Shown here piece after piece: positions 33,891 through 45,125 of a stretch of 64,000 nt of DNA. Source of the stretch: Artemia franciscana (taxonomy: Eukaryota > Arthropoda > Branchiopoda > Anostraca > Artemiidae); the NCBI RefSeq assembly GCF_032884065.1, contig NC_088872.1:3534001-3598000 (forward strand), in the 5' to 3' direction. Position 1 is the first letter of the stretch. Every line of letters begins with the position of its first letter. The translations under genes and the position numbers were made by a program. The notes beneath the pieces are model-generated. The model saw nothing but the letters and a program-made list of their open reading frames with translations. It did not search any database and had not been told where the DNA came from.

Positions 33891-34770
33891 ATAAAATAAA
33901 ACAAAGAGATTCTTCACTTCTCGGTAAAATGATCCTACAATTTTTGAGGACCTTCTCAGAGAATTTTGAAAGATAATTTCTTAGAGAATGATATAAACTT
34001 TCTCAAAAACATAGGACAATATTTTCATGCTCTTTGATCAATTACAAAGAAGAATCAAAGGTATTCCACCTAAAGATGAAAAGTTGAGTATCTTAATATC
34101 TTGGAAAATGGTACCTCAATTCAGCATGAAATTAGTTTGAAAGTATTACGAGACAAAAGGAAACAAAACAGGATATTAAGTATTATAACAATTAGCCATG
34201 TAAATGCCCTAATGACTGGTATTTATATCCCATTATTAAATGGTTATTCCGTCTGTTTTATAGACATAACAGAAACGGACTTCCATTTAATAAATTCCTT
34301 AAAACTGGCCAGGCCGTTATATTTTTTCGCAAGTCCGGTCTTGTTAGAAATAATTAACGATTTTATTTCTGACGCTCGGATAGCGAAGTACAAAAACATA
34401 TCGACGAGATTATTCTTTGAGTATTTTTCTTCCGTAAGACAATATCGCCTAAGAAAACTAGTTGGTATGGATAAATGCTTACAGTTGTTTTGCATTCGGG
34501 GCATTATTTCTGACTATGCTTTTGATAGCTTAGCGCACTTGTTTCTTCGCATATGAGAAGTCTAAGGATGTAATGAGACTTGCGGGCCCCATTTGTGGCC
34601 CGCTAAATTCTAAATTCTTTTAGACCTATTACGTGCAATAGATAAAAAGCACAATATCAATATCTGGAATGTTGGAATTGAGCCGAAAAATATGTCAATA
34701 TGTGAAATGGGAACCCAACTAAAACATGAATATTTTTTAATCAAAATTTGTAGTTATCTGACATTTTAGG
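33891..34770 (+). pseudogene. ACSBG-like synthetase pseudogene (copy 7', middle type)
   Basis: Twin of copy 7 with a longer intact frame (34,101-34,556): TSIQHEISLKVLRDKRKQNR, a SHVNALMTGIYIPLLNG block, FIDITETDFHLINSLKLARP, LFCIRGIISDYAFDSLAHL. It ends at the same TGA and then skips to the final segment. Confidence 0.7.
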
Positions 34771-35340
34771 CTGACGATAATAACAAGTAATTAGCGGTTA
34801 TTAATCATAACTAGAGTAATAAGTTTCGCAAGGATTAAAATTCACTGAAAAACCTTACTGGTTTTATAATGAAAAATATAAAATTCTAGATAGATGTTTT
34901 CACCTTGAACTCTGAATCAATAAAATATTGAGTGTCAAAGGCTGCAAATTGGCATGAAGCATCACTATCTAGTAATGAAATGGCAGGTCTTTGCTGTTCA
35001 AATTAAAGTAATGGTAATTTTTTAGTTTAAGAATTTATTTTTTGTCGCAAAGAAAACAGAAAAATATTTTCTAAATATTTTGTACATGTGTCTCTGAAGG
35101 TTGAATTTTTTCTTTTTATAATTTCCAAGAATTGTGCCTTCGATTGTAGCTTTGGAAATTTTCATTTTGTACTGCTTAAAGATGACCAGGATTGCAGCTT
35201 GCATTTTTTGGGGGTTGATGTTGTTTGGACATCACAGATAGCCTTTCAATGCATATTGATTAGTAGCCTTAACCTTAGTAGATATCGTTGTTAGATATCA
35301 GACTTACTTTAATAATCAGGCAAAATATAAGGCAAATTAT
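34771..35340 (+). repeat. Synthetase-cluster spacer module
   Basis: Twin of 16,398-16,970, with the uninterrupted conserved stretch preserved (35,088-35,294, ending LNLSRYRC stop). Confidence 0.65.
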
Positions 35341-35605
35341 TGATACGTTCGTTCTTAATAAGAAAAATATGTTTTATAATAAAATTCTGCAAGAAAATAA
35401 AGATAACCATAGCAAAGTGGCATTTGTTGCACGAAAGGACAGAAGCAGAATCTACAATTTTACAAAATATTTCCATGTTGTGGAAACCGTTACAAAGGCC
35501 TTTTTGAAGATAGGATTTAAGCCTGGCGACAGTATATGTATTGTTGCCACCAATCGTCCGGAATGGTGTTTTTCACATTTTGGTGCCATTGAAGCAGGAG
35601 GGAGG
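35341..35605 (+). pseudogene. ACSBG-like synthetase fragment (copy 8', cut by gap)
   Basis: N-terminal segment (MFYNKILQENKDN, VARKDRSRIYNFTKYF, FGAIEAGG) identical in layout to copy 8. It ends at the N run. Confidence 0.75.
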
Positions 35606-35705
35606 NNNNNNNNNNNNNNNNNNNNNNNNNNNNNNNNNNNNNNNNNNNNNNNNNNNNNNNNNNNNNNNNNNNNNNNNNNNNNNNNNNNNNNNNNNNNNNN
35701 NNNNN
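35606..35705. other. Assembly gap, 100 N
   Basis: Exactly 100 N, the usual placeholder for a gap of unknown length. Sequence content changes completely across it. Confidence 0.99.
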
Positions 35706-35849
35706 TTTAAACTTGATTAATGTAAAGTTACTTATAATATAAACCTTGTTCAGAATTTTTTTTAAGCATTGACTGGTAGATGGTTACATGATAAATTTAG
35801 TTTGGGCCAATTAAAAATGAAATTACAACATTAGTTGTAGCTGGTTTGG

Positions 35850-36840
35850 TATTGAATGAGGAGTTCAGCAGAGTTGCGTTCTATCTATGACCTCCAAGGG
35901 CTCCATGACCTTTAAAGGAGATGAGTGGTGAAACAAAGATTTTGATGGATCTTCTTCTAAGGAATATGGCCAAGGCTATGGGAGAGCATGGGCCTAATAG
36001 GAAGGTGAAACTCTCCTAGACTTAGATTATGCACATGATTTGAGTGTTCTACATGGAAATTTTACCAAAATGATTATATTTTTAAAGATTTTGAGAGTTA
36101 AGGGTGCTAGAATAGGTATGAAAAATTGGTGTTAAGAAGACTAAGTCACTCAGACTGGGAATAAATGAAGGTGAATTGATGATGTTGGGTAATCAGAGGA
36201 TTAACCTAGTGGATTGCCTAACTTACCTGAATAGTATTATCAGTAGAGATGGTAGATGCAGAGAAAATGTACAAACTAGAATGTGAAGGCCTAAAGTGTT
36301 TTTGTTTTTATAGTTGAAAAAAGTTTTGAAATATAGGAAGATAAGTCTATGAACCAAGATTAGAATACTGAAAGCTACAGTGACAACAGTGGTCAAGCAT
36401 GGTTCTGCGACATGGGTGCTTTGGAAGACAGAGAAGAATTTGTAACATGCTTTCTAGAAGAATTGACAATATAGTTTTGGGTACCCATTTGACTGACAGC
36501 AGGCTATTTCAAACAAGAAGCTCTACAAAACTGTGATTCTAACCCATTTTTATGGACTGTAATGAAAGAAAAATTGAGGTGGTTAGGACACATTTTGCAG
36601 ATGAAGGATGACAGATTGCCAAAATATCATGCTTGTTGGCCATTCACCAACAACCAAACAAAAAGCATGTTATACCTAAATAGAGTAAGAAGAGGTTTCA
36701 AGGAAGGATTTAAAGGAAATTGAAACTTTTTGGGAGGGGATAAAGAGAAAATCTTTTAATTGACTGGGATATAGGAGGAGCATGTACAACTGTACTGGCC
36801 TTGGGCAGCTTGGGGCTGTCGTGAGGTGTTAATACTACTG
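35850..36840 (+). pseudogene. Non-LTR retrotransposon RT, C-terminal half (RTE-like), decayed
   Basis: Pieces of a reverse transcriptase readable in changing frames: ILMDLLLRNMAKAMGEHG equivalent (about 35,937), LDLDYAHDLSVLHG (36,013-36,054), KKTKSLRLGINEGE (about 36,137), TYLNSIISRDGRC (about 36,223), then the LRWLGHILQMKDDRLPK equivalent (about 36,575) and LGSLGLS-type end near 36,815. The catalytic YxDD reads YAHD (36,028-36,039), so one active-site aspartate is lost. The tail ends near TTAATACTACTGGAAGAAG. The same tail type is at 37,685, 54,286 and 55,640 on the other strand. Confidence 0.8.
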
Positions 36841-37250
36841 GAAGAAGTGAATATAAAAACAAACTGGATAAATTAGAAATAGGTACAACCAGAGGATCAT
36901 TTGAAAGAAACCCTAAAAAAATCTGAAGACTAGTAAATGGAAAAATTCAAGATTAGGCCCAGGGCATTTTGCATAGCCTATCTTGGAATATAGTAGAGTT
37001 AGGTGAATACAGCTGTCAGGAATGGATACACAGCCTTAATGATCTCCGGGGATGGTATTCCTACTCCTTCCTGCTTTCAAAGAACACTAATCTTTGATGA
37101 CCTTTTACAATCTTTGTTTATAAAAGCAAAAACTTAAGAAATAGATCTAGGCTACTGCACAGATGAGACATAAGGAAGTGTTTTGAGCCTTATGCCATGG
37201 CTTAATCCTGATTTACTAAGAAAAATTATGGGTAAGGGCCTTCTCAGAAG
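36841..37250. other. No recognisable gene
   Basis: AT-rich sequence with stops in all frames. I see no motif or repeat membership here. Confidence 0.5.
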
Positions 37251-37620
37251 GAGGCATGGTAAAATTCTAGTTTAGCTAATTTTTGCTATCTTGGAAAGGG
37301 GTTATTTTACGGGAAAATGCAGCTTTCAGTAATGAATCCAGGGCAGAAACATACCCTGGGGAGGTATTGCTAAGCTTCTATGTTAACCTTCTTCGGATTT
37401 TTAACCAGGGGCATAATCTGTCGAGGGGCAGAGGGGGAGGGGGTATTACTTAGTACTAAATATTACAAAATAGCTCATTTTTCAGTATTTACAGTGATTT
37501 CACTTGATTTGGGAAAATTAGCTCCCACTTTGTCCCCCCCAAGACTTCGACAAAATCACTCCACTGCTTCAAGTCTTAGAAATTTGCCTACCTGGCAGGC
37601 TTACAACCATTAAAATTTTA
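37251..37620 (+). repeat. Dispersed repeat family C, copy 1
   Basis: Shares AAAATTCTAGTTTAG, CTATCTTGGAAA(A)GGGTTA and a CCTGGGGAGGTATT-type word with 44,115-44,330 (same strand), and with 44,600-44,785 and 44,930-45,125 (opposite strand). No coding content recognised. Confidence 0.6.
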
Positions 37621-37684
37621 ATTTTACCTCATTCAAGGGTGCCAGCAGGAAATTTTCCAAGGGGAGGAGACCAGACACCAAAAT

Positions 37685-37800
37685 AGCAGTGGTGGTAGGT
37701 GATACTACTACTACTAATAATAATAACTCACAGCAGCACCAAGCCGCCTGAGGCCAACACAGCTACGCACGCTCCTCTTCCAAACTAGGGGATAGGGAAT
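37685..37800 (-). mobile_element. RTE-like LINE 3' end fragment
   Basis: The minus strand reads the terminal residues of the RT family (a GLRRLGAAVSY-like end) followed by a TTATTATTAG-type tail. It is the same end as at 54,286-54,380. Only about 110 bp survive. Confidence 0.65.
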
Positions 37801-38399
37801 ATATTTTAGGATTAAATTTTAAACAACAAGGATTCTGATAAAGGGATAAATTTGTTTAATCAGTAATGTCTTTAATTATTATGCATTTAATCTTAAAGGA
37901 AACTCAAACCAAATTTACCAAAAGATTTATAGCTTCTGTATACTATAACAGATGTAAACTTGTCTTTATGCAATTAACTAATCCTTAGAATAGTTTACAG
38001 AAGTAGTAATCCCTGCCTGGATAGATACCACGTTTTGATTTTGTAACGGCCATGTAGAATATATCATTTTCATAACAAAATAATTCCCCCCCTGAACAAA
38101 AATCCTTTATATGTTCAGACATTAAAAGAAAACAACAGAATAGCAAAAAAAAAAAACAAATTAAAAGTAATATTCAGCTTTCAAATTGACCCTCTTTCTT
38201 TTTATTGTTTTATTTGACCAAATAAGATGTACAGATTCTATAAAATTTGTCACAAGAGAATCTTATCAAATAGTTTGTGATAAAAAAAAAGAAGTAAAAA
38301 GTGACTAGGACCAATATTCACCAAAACGAAAAATGGAATTCTCCTGACAATTGATACACCAGTAGTATTGGTTTTTAATGTTGATTTAATAAATAAAAA
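37801..38399. other. No recognisable gene
   Basis: AT-rich, stops in all frames. It contains an A-run (about 38,143-38,155) and no repeat I could match to the rest of the window. Confidence 0.5.
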
Positions 38400-38404
38400 A
38401 GTTT

Positions 38405-38655
38405 TTTTTTAAATGAAAGTAAGGAGAAACATTAAAAATTAAACAAACAAAAATTACTCCATAAATGAAAGGGGCTTTTCCTCCTCAACGCCCCGCTCTG
38501 TACGCTAAAGTTCCTTACTGTTTTAAAAAGTAGAGTAAAGAGAAAGAGTCAAACTTTAGCGTAAAGAGTGGGGCGTTGAGGAAGAAAAGTCCCTTTCATA
38601 TACAGAGTAATTTCTGTTCGTTTTAAGTTTTAATGTTGCTCCTTACTTTCATTTA
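38405..38655. repeat. Foldback element P1, palindromic
   Basis: The left arm starts AAAGTAAGGAG and reads CATTAAAA...ATGAAAGGGGCTTTTCCTCC. The right arm is its reverse complement, ending TTAATGTTGCTCCTTACTTT. Matching inner words are TACGCTAAAG and CTTTAGCGTA, and CAACGCCCCGCTC and GAGTGGGGCGTTG. Arms are roughly 100-110 nt with a centre of roughly 40-50 nt. The same element lies at 53,248, 57,325, 58,372 and 59,288. Confidence 0.85.
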
Positions 38656-40005
38656 AAAAACCTTGTTTTTTTATATAATTTCTGGGCGTTTTTGAATTAA
38701 TGCATGTTTTGATCTTGGCTCTCTGCACATAAATAATTAAAAAGAAATTTACATATTAATTAATTGCAATTAATCAGAAGATTTTGAGAAAAAAGGAGCA
38801 AGAGAGGAGGCCTAGTTGCCCTCCAATTTTTTGCAAACGTTTTCATTGGTAAAAAATATATGTAACTTACTAATCAATTTACGTTAAGAACTTCTATATT
38901 CGTATGTTTTTATTGCGTGTACGGGGAGGTTCAACCCTCGTCGAGACCTCGCTCTTTACCCTAAATTTTAAATGTTGTCCCAATTCCTTAAGAATGAGCT
39001 CTAAATCACAAAGGCCGTAAAATAAAAAGTTGAAATTACTAAAAATACTTTTGCGTAAAGAGTGAGGTATAACGAGGAGGTAAGCCCCTCATCTAAGTAA
39101 TAATTTTTGTTCGTTTTAAGTTTTAATGCTGCTCCTTATTTACAGTAGAAAAAAACTTTTCATATTTATTTTTTCATTGTTTTTTCAAATAATGCTAGAA
39201 AATCCTGCACCCCCTTCATTGAAATTATCTTCCCCCAAGACAAGTTTCTCCATGGAAATATCCTCCCACGTACCCCCCTGAACAAAAAAAAAACCTGAGA
39301 ACGTCTGTACACCTCCCAATAACCATTACTAAATGTAAACACAGGTGAAAGTTTATAACTTGCAGCCCCTCCAACGGGGACTGCGGGGGAGTAAGTTGTC
39401 CCTAAAGACATTAGGTTTTTCGACTATGGTGAATAAAATGGCTATCTCAGAATTTTGATCAGGTGACTTTTGGGGAAAATGAGCGTGGGAGGGGGCCTAC
39501 GTGCCCTCCACTTTTTTGGTCGCTTAAAAAGGGCACTAGAACTTTTAATTTCCGTTAGAATGAGCCCTCTCACGACATTCTAGGACCACTTGGTCGATAT
39601 GATCACCCCTAGGAAAAAAAAACAAACAAACAAAAAAACAAATAAACACACATCTGTGATCTGTCTTCTGGCAAAAAATGCGAAATTCCACATTCTTGTA
39701 GATAGGGGCTTGAAACTTCTACAAAAAGGTTCTCTGATACGCTGAATCTGATGGTGTGATTTTCGTTAAGATTGTATGACTTTTAGAGGGTGTTTTCCCC
39801 TATTTCCTAAAATGAGGCAAATTTCTCAGGCTCATAACTTTTGATGGGTATAACTGATCTTGATGAACCTTATATATTTAAAATCAGCATTAAAATATGA
39901 TTCTTTTAATGTAACTATTGGTATCAAAATTCCATTTTGTAGAGTTTTGGTTATTATTGAGCCGGGTTGCTCCTTACTACAGTTCGTTACCACGAACTGA
40001 TTGAT
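38656..40005 (-). repeat. Composite modular repeat, minus orientation (E, P2, mid, B modules)
   Basis: Continues from the P1 foldback at 38,405. Module E (38,656-38,934: GAGGCCTAGTTGCCCTCCAA, TTCGTATGTTTTTATTGCG), palindrome P2 (38,935-39,125), 'mid' module (39,126-39,560: CCTCCCAATAACCATTACT, AAATGGCTATCTCAGAATTT), module B (39,561-40,005: ATCTGATGGTGTGATTTTCG, ending GCTCCTTACTACAGTTCGT). The same modules occur in the opposite order on the + strand at 41,725-43,060 and 56,100-57,560, so this is one element type in reverse orientation. Confidence 0.75.
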
Positions 40006-40049
40006 TCTAAATATATAAAACTCTTTCAGTTTATTGTTACCCAGCAAAA

Positions 40050-40360
40050 ACCAAAACCTGAAAAAATTTGCCAGATTTTTGAAAAAAGGGGAAACACCCC
40101 CCCCCCAAAAAAAAAAGTAAGCAATCTTAGTGAAAATACTTTTCTTAGATACATCATATCAGAAAACCCTACTGTAGAGGTTTCAAGCTTGAATTTTTAA
40201 AACGTGGAATTTTTCTTTTTTCAGAAGAAACATCATTGATGCATGTTTGTTTTGCTTTGTCCTGCAGGTGATTGTATCAAACTGAAGCTCTAGATAACTG
40301 GGAGGGAGCTCATTTAACATAAATTTAAAGATCTTTTTTAAGTGACCATACAGAATGGGA
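40050..40360 (+). repeat. Repeat family B fragment
   Basis: A second B-type module in + orientation (GAGGTTTCAAGCTTGAAT, CATCATTGATGCATGTTTGT, CAGGTGATTGTATCAA). It faces the minus B module just to its left and contains a C run (40,097-40,106). Confidence 0.6.
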
Positions 40361-41480
40361 CAGGAGAAAGTATTGTTTTCTGCCATTTTAGGGCACAAAA
40401 CTGTAAATTTGCCCCAAAGAGGACAAATTTGCAATCAATTAAAAATTCTAAAAAGCTAATTTATTTAGCTTGATACTAAAAGTATCAATAACTAAAATTT
40501 AGGCAACCCAGTAGCAAAAGAAGTAACACAACATGGAGCCAGTATTGGATTCAACCAAGTTGACTCACTTTATTTGTAATGAAATTAGGCTATTTTTGGT
40601 GATCTGTAATTGTTTATCAGCTACAATGAGAGGGGCGAGTAATTGTTTAGGTGGGTAGAGTAGACTCCTCGAAAATCATCATAATGGATTAACTGCTTAC
40701 TCTTCATGAGGTTTTAGATAAATGTTGAAAGAAGTAGGGGGGGGAGTAGGAATTAATTAAAATGTAACTCAATACTGTTAAAATGTTACATCCCCATATG
40801 TACCAGAAGAGAGCTGGAAAAGGCAAGGAAGGTTATCATTAGCCCCACCAGGAAATTTCTTTGGGGTGGCAAATAGTACTAGGAACTTAGTTTTCAGCAA
40901 TTACATATGGTAATACTTTTCTTCTTCTATTTATATGAGGTATTTTAAATGTATGTAATGTATTTATAAACAAACAATTCTAATGTAGAGGTTTTGATGC
41001 CTTCAGTTATGTAGAAGATCAAAAGTCTCACAGAATTTCAATCCATACAAACAATAATACTCCTTTTCCTCCAACCAAAATTCTATAGTAGTAATATTAA
41101 TAAGGACCTTTTACTGAAATTACTACTCATTGCAAATTTTTTAAGCATAGGCCTATTCAAATTTTATCCAAAACTAAAATTGCAAATTTAAACTTAGGAT
41201 GGCACTAATCAATGGTTAAATTACAATAAATAACAAATAAATGGTTAAGTGACTGGTACCTCAAATTATTTGGTTAAACTTGAATATGATTTGGAAAACA
41301 ATCAAATTAACTAGAAAAAAAAGAGCTTTTCAACTGAAAACATGGAACAGATTTGATATCTGTTTGAACAAATTATTCTTTGTATGAAGAGGATTGTCTC
41401 CTTCTTAGCTCCTTACTCTTTCCTGTGAAGTTTAACATTTTTCCAATTTTTAAAGAAATTTGCAATTGAAAAAAAAAGAT
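40361..41480. other. No recognisable gene
   Basis: AT-rich sequence; no reading frame or repeat membership recognised. Confidence 0.45.
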
Positions 41481-41605
41481 TTTTCAAAGCACAAAAAAAC
41501 TTTTGTTTAATGAGCAAGGTGCTAAGGAGGGGGCAATGCCCATTACATACAGTGTAATTTAAATTTGTTTGAAATTTTAAACTTGCTCCTTACTTTAGTT
41601 GAAAA
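41481..41605. repeat. Half of a GTAAGGAGC/GCTCCTTAC palindromic module
   Basis: Right arm only: GAGCAAGGTGCTAAGGAGG, then AACTTGCTCCTTACTTTAGT. The matching left arm is missing. Confidence 0.55.
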
Positions 41606-41724
41606 ATCTTTTCTATTTGTTTAATTAAATTTCATGAAACTGTAAAGTTTTATGAATAAAATACTTTTGGTAATTCAGAAAAAATGATCAATATTTCAAT
41701 GATCTCTGTTTGGATCTTAAGGGG

Positions 41725-43060
41725 TAATCAAACAGTTTGTGGTAACAATATGTAAGTAAGGAGCAAACTGGCTCAATAGTAACCAAAACTCTAAACAACA
41801 GAATTTTGATGCCAACAGATATATCAAATGAATTGCCTTATTATGGTGATTCCTAATACATAGGTTATATTAAGTTTAGTGATATAAATCAAAAGCTACA
41901 AGCCTGAGATAACTCATCGGATTTTAGAAAAAAAAGGGGAAAGACCTCCTTGAAGTCATAGAATTTTAATGAAAATCACACCATAAAATTCAGCATATCA
42001 AAGAATCCAACACTAGAGGTTTCAAGCTTATATCTGCAAAAATGAGGAATTTTGTAATTTTTGCAAGAAGAAAAATTATGGATGTATGTTTATTTGTTGT
42101 TTTTTTCCCAAGGTGATTGTATCAACCCAGTTAACCTAGAACGTCGAGAAAGGACTTATTCTGGCAGAAATGAAAAGTACAGGTACCCTTTTTAAGTGAC
42201 CCAAAAACTGGAGGGCAACTAGGCCCCCTCCTATACCACTTTTTTCCCAAAATTGTCTGATCAAAATTTTGAGAATTTTTTTGTGTTTAGCATAGTTAAA
42301 AGGCCTAATAACTATGTCCTTGGGGATAAAAGGACCCTCTACAACTCCTGGCAAAAGATTTTTGAGTTAAAAAAATTTGCCTATTGTTTTATTTGTTATT
42401 GGGAAGTATGCATACATTTTTTGGGTGGGGAGAGGAGGACAAATTTTCTGCTGGGAGGATTTTACATAAGGAGAATTCTCCCTGGAGAGGAAGGTTTCCA
42501 GGGGAATTTTACACTTGGCAAATTTGCCCAAGTTTCTCTACAAATGTTCTTTATATGTCTTGCTTTCTTTTTACCAATTCAATTTTACACATAGAGATGT
42601 TAAGGGTATTGTCTGGGGTGATTTTTTTCCAGGATTGAATTGTCCAGAGGATACTTTTTAAAGGAGGGGATTTTTCCATGGAGGTGGAGCCAGGAGTCCT
42701 GGCATTATTTAAAAAAAAACAATTGGAAATTAAATTAAAAAAAAGTTTTTCAACTGCAAGTAAGGAGCAACATTAAAACTTAAAATAAACAGAATTATTG
42801 TGTATACAAGGGGGGTTCCCCTCCTCAATACATCACTGTCAACACTCAGGTTTAAATTTTGTCCCAATTTTTTAAAAATGACTCTTGAAACACAATTACA
42901 TAAGGGTCATTTAATTAGAACAATAATTAATTTTTTAAATGCTGAAAAACTGTAGTGTAAAGAGCAAGGTGTTGAGGAGGGGGACAACCTTTTAATATAC
43001 ATAATAATTTTAGTTTGTTTTAAGTTTTAATGTTGCTTCTTACTTTCAATTGAAAAAACT
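41725..43060 (+). repeat. Composite modular repeat, plus orientation (B, mid, palindrome)
   Basis: Module B (41,725-42,170) begins AATCAAACAGTTTGTGGTAA...GTAAGGAGCAAAC. The 'mid' module (42,171-42,734) includes GGAGGGCAACTAGGCCCCC and TTATTGGGAAGTATGCATAC. A P2-type palindrome (42,735-43,060) begins CAAGTAAGGAGCAACATTAA and ends TTAATGTTGCTTCTTACTTT. It encodes nothing recognisable. Confidence 0.7.
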
Positions 43061-44114
43061 TGTTATTTTATCTGAGAAAGCTTAGAGACAAACACTTTTT
43101 CTGAAGGCAATGGTAACTTTTCTGTTGGTGAAGGCACTGGCCTTTAGACCCAGTTTCTATAAAAAGTACCATACTATCAAAGTAGTTTGATCAAAATAAG
43201 ACATTAAAACTAATATTAAGAAAATAAAATAAAAGTTTTCAATTCAATATATTCAATTCAATTTTGAATGCTACAAATCAATATATTTGACACCTTTATA
43301 CTTCATAATTGTAAAAAACTAAATCTTTTACAAAGTGACAACTAGATAAATACAATCACTCCTGAAAAAATTTAATAAAAAACACAAAAAAACATATCCA
43401 TTCAGGGGGAAAATACAGAAAATCCCAGCATTCTGTTCAGGAGAAACATTTGTGACTATAGTGGCTTCATATATCAGCTCATGGGTACTCTTACAATGTA
43501 AGCAAAAGTTGATAGAGCATCTTTACCAAAATTACCCCTTAGTTCTATAATTACCAAAATTTCTATAATTATACAAACTCTCTTCTGTACTAATAACTGC
43601 AATAATTTCTAATACAAAAATGAATATTTGGAATCACCATAAAAAGCTGATTCTTTGATTGAATGTTATCAATAGTTAGGCTCTTATACTTTGTTATTGA
43701 CAAGGATCATTACTTACTTACCATTCATTACTATGAAGAATTGATCTTTTTTTGTGTGTGTGTGTGTTACTCCAACCAAATCATATAGAGAAAATATTTG
43801 TGGAAAACTGGAAAGGGGTCACTCAGTTACAAATTAGAGCTTACATTATCCTTATTAAGGGTCAAAATCTATTAGCAGGCAGTCAACAATAGGGCAACAT
43901 ATATTTTTTCTACAGTTTTTCCCTATTCTGGCCTCTTTCCTTTGGTTTCCATATAATTATCTTATAGTCCCAAATTTTGCCCCTTCCAGTGCCCATGGTC
44001 TTAATTATTGGTTATCACTTTCTTTTTTCTAGTTTTATTTCTGAAAAAGCAATCCCTGTTATTTGAGTAGGATTTTAAGCTGTATCAATAGGCTTTGTCT
44101 AAATTTGTAAAATG
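43061..44114. other. No recognisable gene; GT microsatellite
   Basis: AT-rich. A short (GT)n run lies at about 43,754-43,767. No coding or repeat match seen. Confidence 0.5.
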
Positions 44115-45125
44115 TAGGCCTACTTGCAGTAAAATTCTAGTTTAGTGACTTCTTACTATCTTGGAAAAGGGTTAGGTTAGGAAAATGAAATTTTCAAGGA
44201 TGAATCTATAGACTAAAGTAGGCCTATATCCCAGGAAGGTATTTTAAAGTACCCACCTCTACTCCTTCTCTCTCTAGAGGGCCCTGAAATTTGCCTACAT
44301 GACAGGTCTATACCAATTGAAATTTTGACAAAACAATATTTACCTTAATTTTCGGTTACCAGTTGCTTTTTCTCTGCCTTTAGTTCTGAAAATGCAATTC
44401 CTGTTATTTGAGTAGAATTCTGAGCCATATCAATGTTGTTGTTTTTTTCAAAATTTAGGAAATGTATTTGCATATCTTTAAAACCTTGTAAATTGAGGTT
44501 AAGCAAAGTTTGAAGCTGAAAACAATTTTGTTGTAGGCCTACTTCATTTGAGCAGAAGATCTATTTTGCAAGGTATCACTTTCACACTTCACACATATAT
44601 TTTTAAAGGTCATCAAGCATCAGGACCCTCTAGAGGGAGAGGGAGTGCATGTAGGTACTTCAAAATACCTCCCCAGGACATACTTTAGCATTTAGTTGTA
44701 GATCCATCCCTGAAAATTTCATTTTCCTAACCTAACTGCTTTCCAAGATGGCAAGAAGTCCCTAAACTAGAATTTTACCCAACTTGCATATCTATAAAAC
44801 CTTGTAAATTAGGATAGAGCAAAACTGTGAAGCTGAAAACAGGTTTGTTGTGTAGAAGTGTGTTTAAGCCTATTCAAGTGTGTTTAAGCAAAGATCTATT
44901 TTGTAAGGTTTTACTTTTAAAACAAAGATTTAAAGGTCACCAAAGGTCACTACCCCCCTATATAAAGAAGGAGTGGAGGTAGGTACTTCAAAATAGGCCT
45001 AGCCTACCATCCCAGAGCATACTTTAGTCTGTAGACCCATCCCTAAAAATTTTGTTTTTACAACCCTAACCCCTTTTCCATATAGCAAAAAGTGGCTAAA
45101 GTAGAGTTTTATTGGAGACATCTTG
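44115..45125. repeat. Dispersed repeat family C, three copies (one +, two -)
   Basis: The + copy at 44,115-44,330 (AAAATTCTAGTTTAGTGACT, CTTGGAAAAGGGTTAGG, CTAGAGGGCCCTGAAATTT) is followed by minus copies at 44,600-44,785 (ACCCTCTAGAGGGAGAGGG, CTGAAAATTTCATTTTCCTA) and 44,930-45,125. The + copy and the first - copy form an inverted pair; the two - copies form a direct repeat that includes the intervening CAAAGATCTATTTTG stretch. Confidence 0.65.

Larger units (their letters stand above)
21728..35605 (+). repeat. 18.35-kb tandem unit 2 of the synthetase cluster, truncated by gap
   Basis: Collinear, near-identical repeat of 3,378 to about 17,229. It breaks off within a synthetase N-terminal module one codon before a run of 100 N. 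Such a long, almost unchanged tandem copy ending at a scaffold gap could be a recent duplication, or two haplotypes or overlapping contigs placed end to end. Confidence 0.9.

Noticed and set aside
39166..39411. 81-codon minus-strand frame in the composite repeat
   Set aside because: Other copies of the 'mid' module do not preserve it.
43754..43767. GT microsatellite as Z-DNA or regulatory site
   Set aside because: Too short and without any gene nearby to give it meaning.
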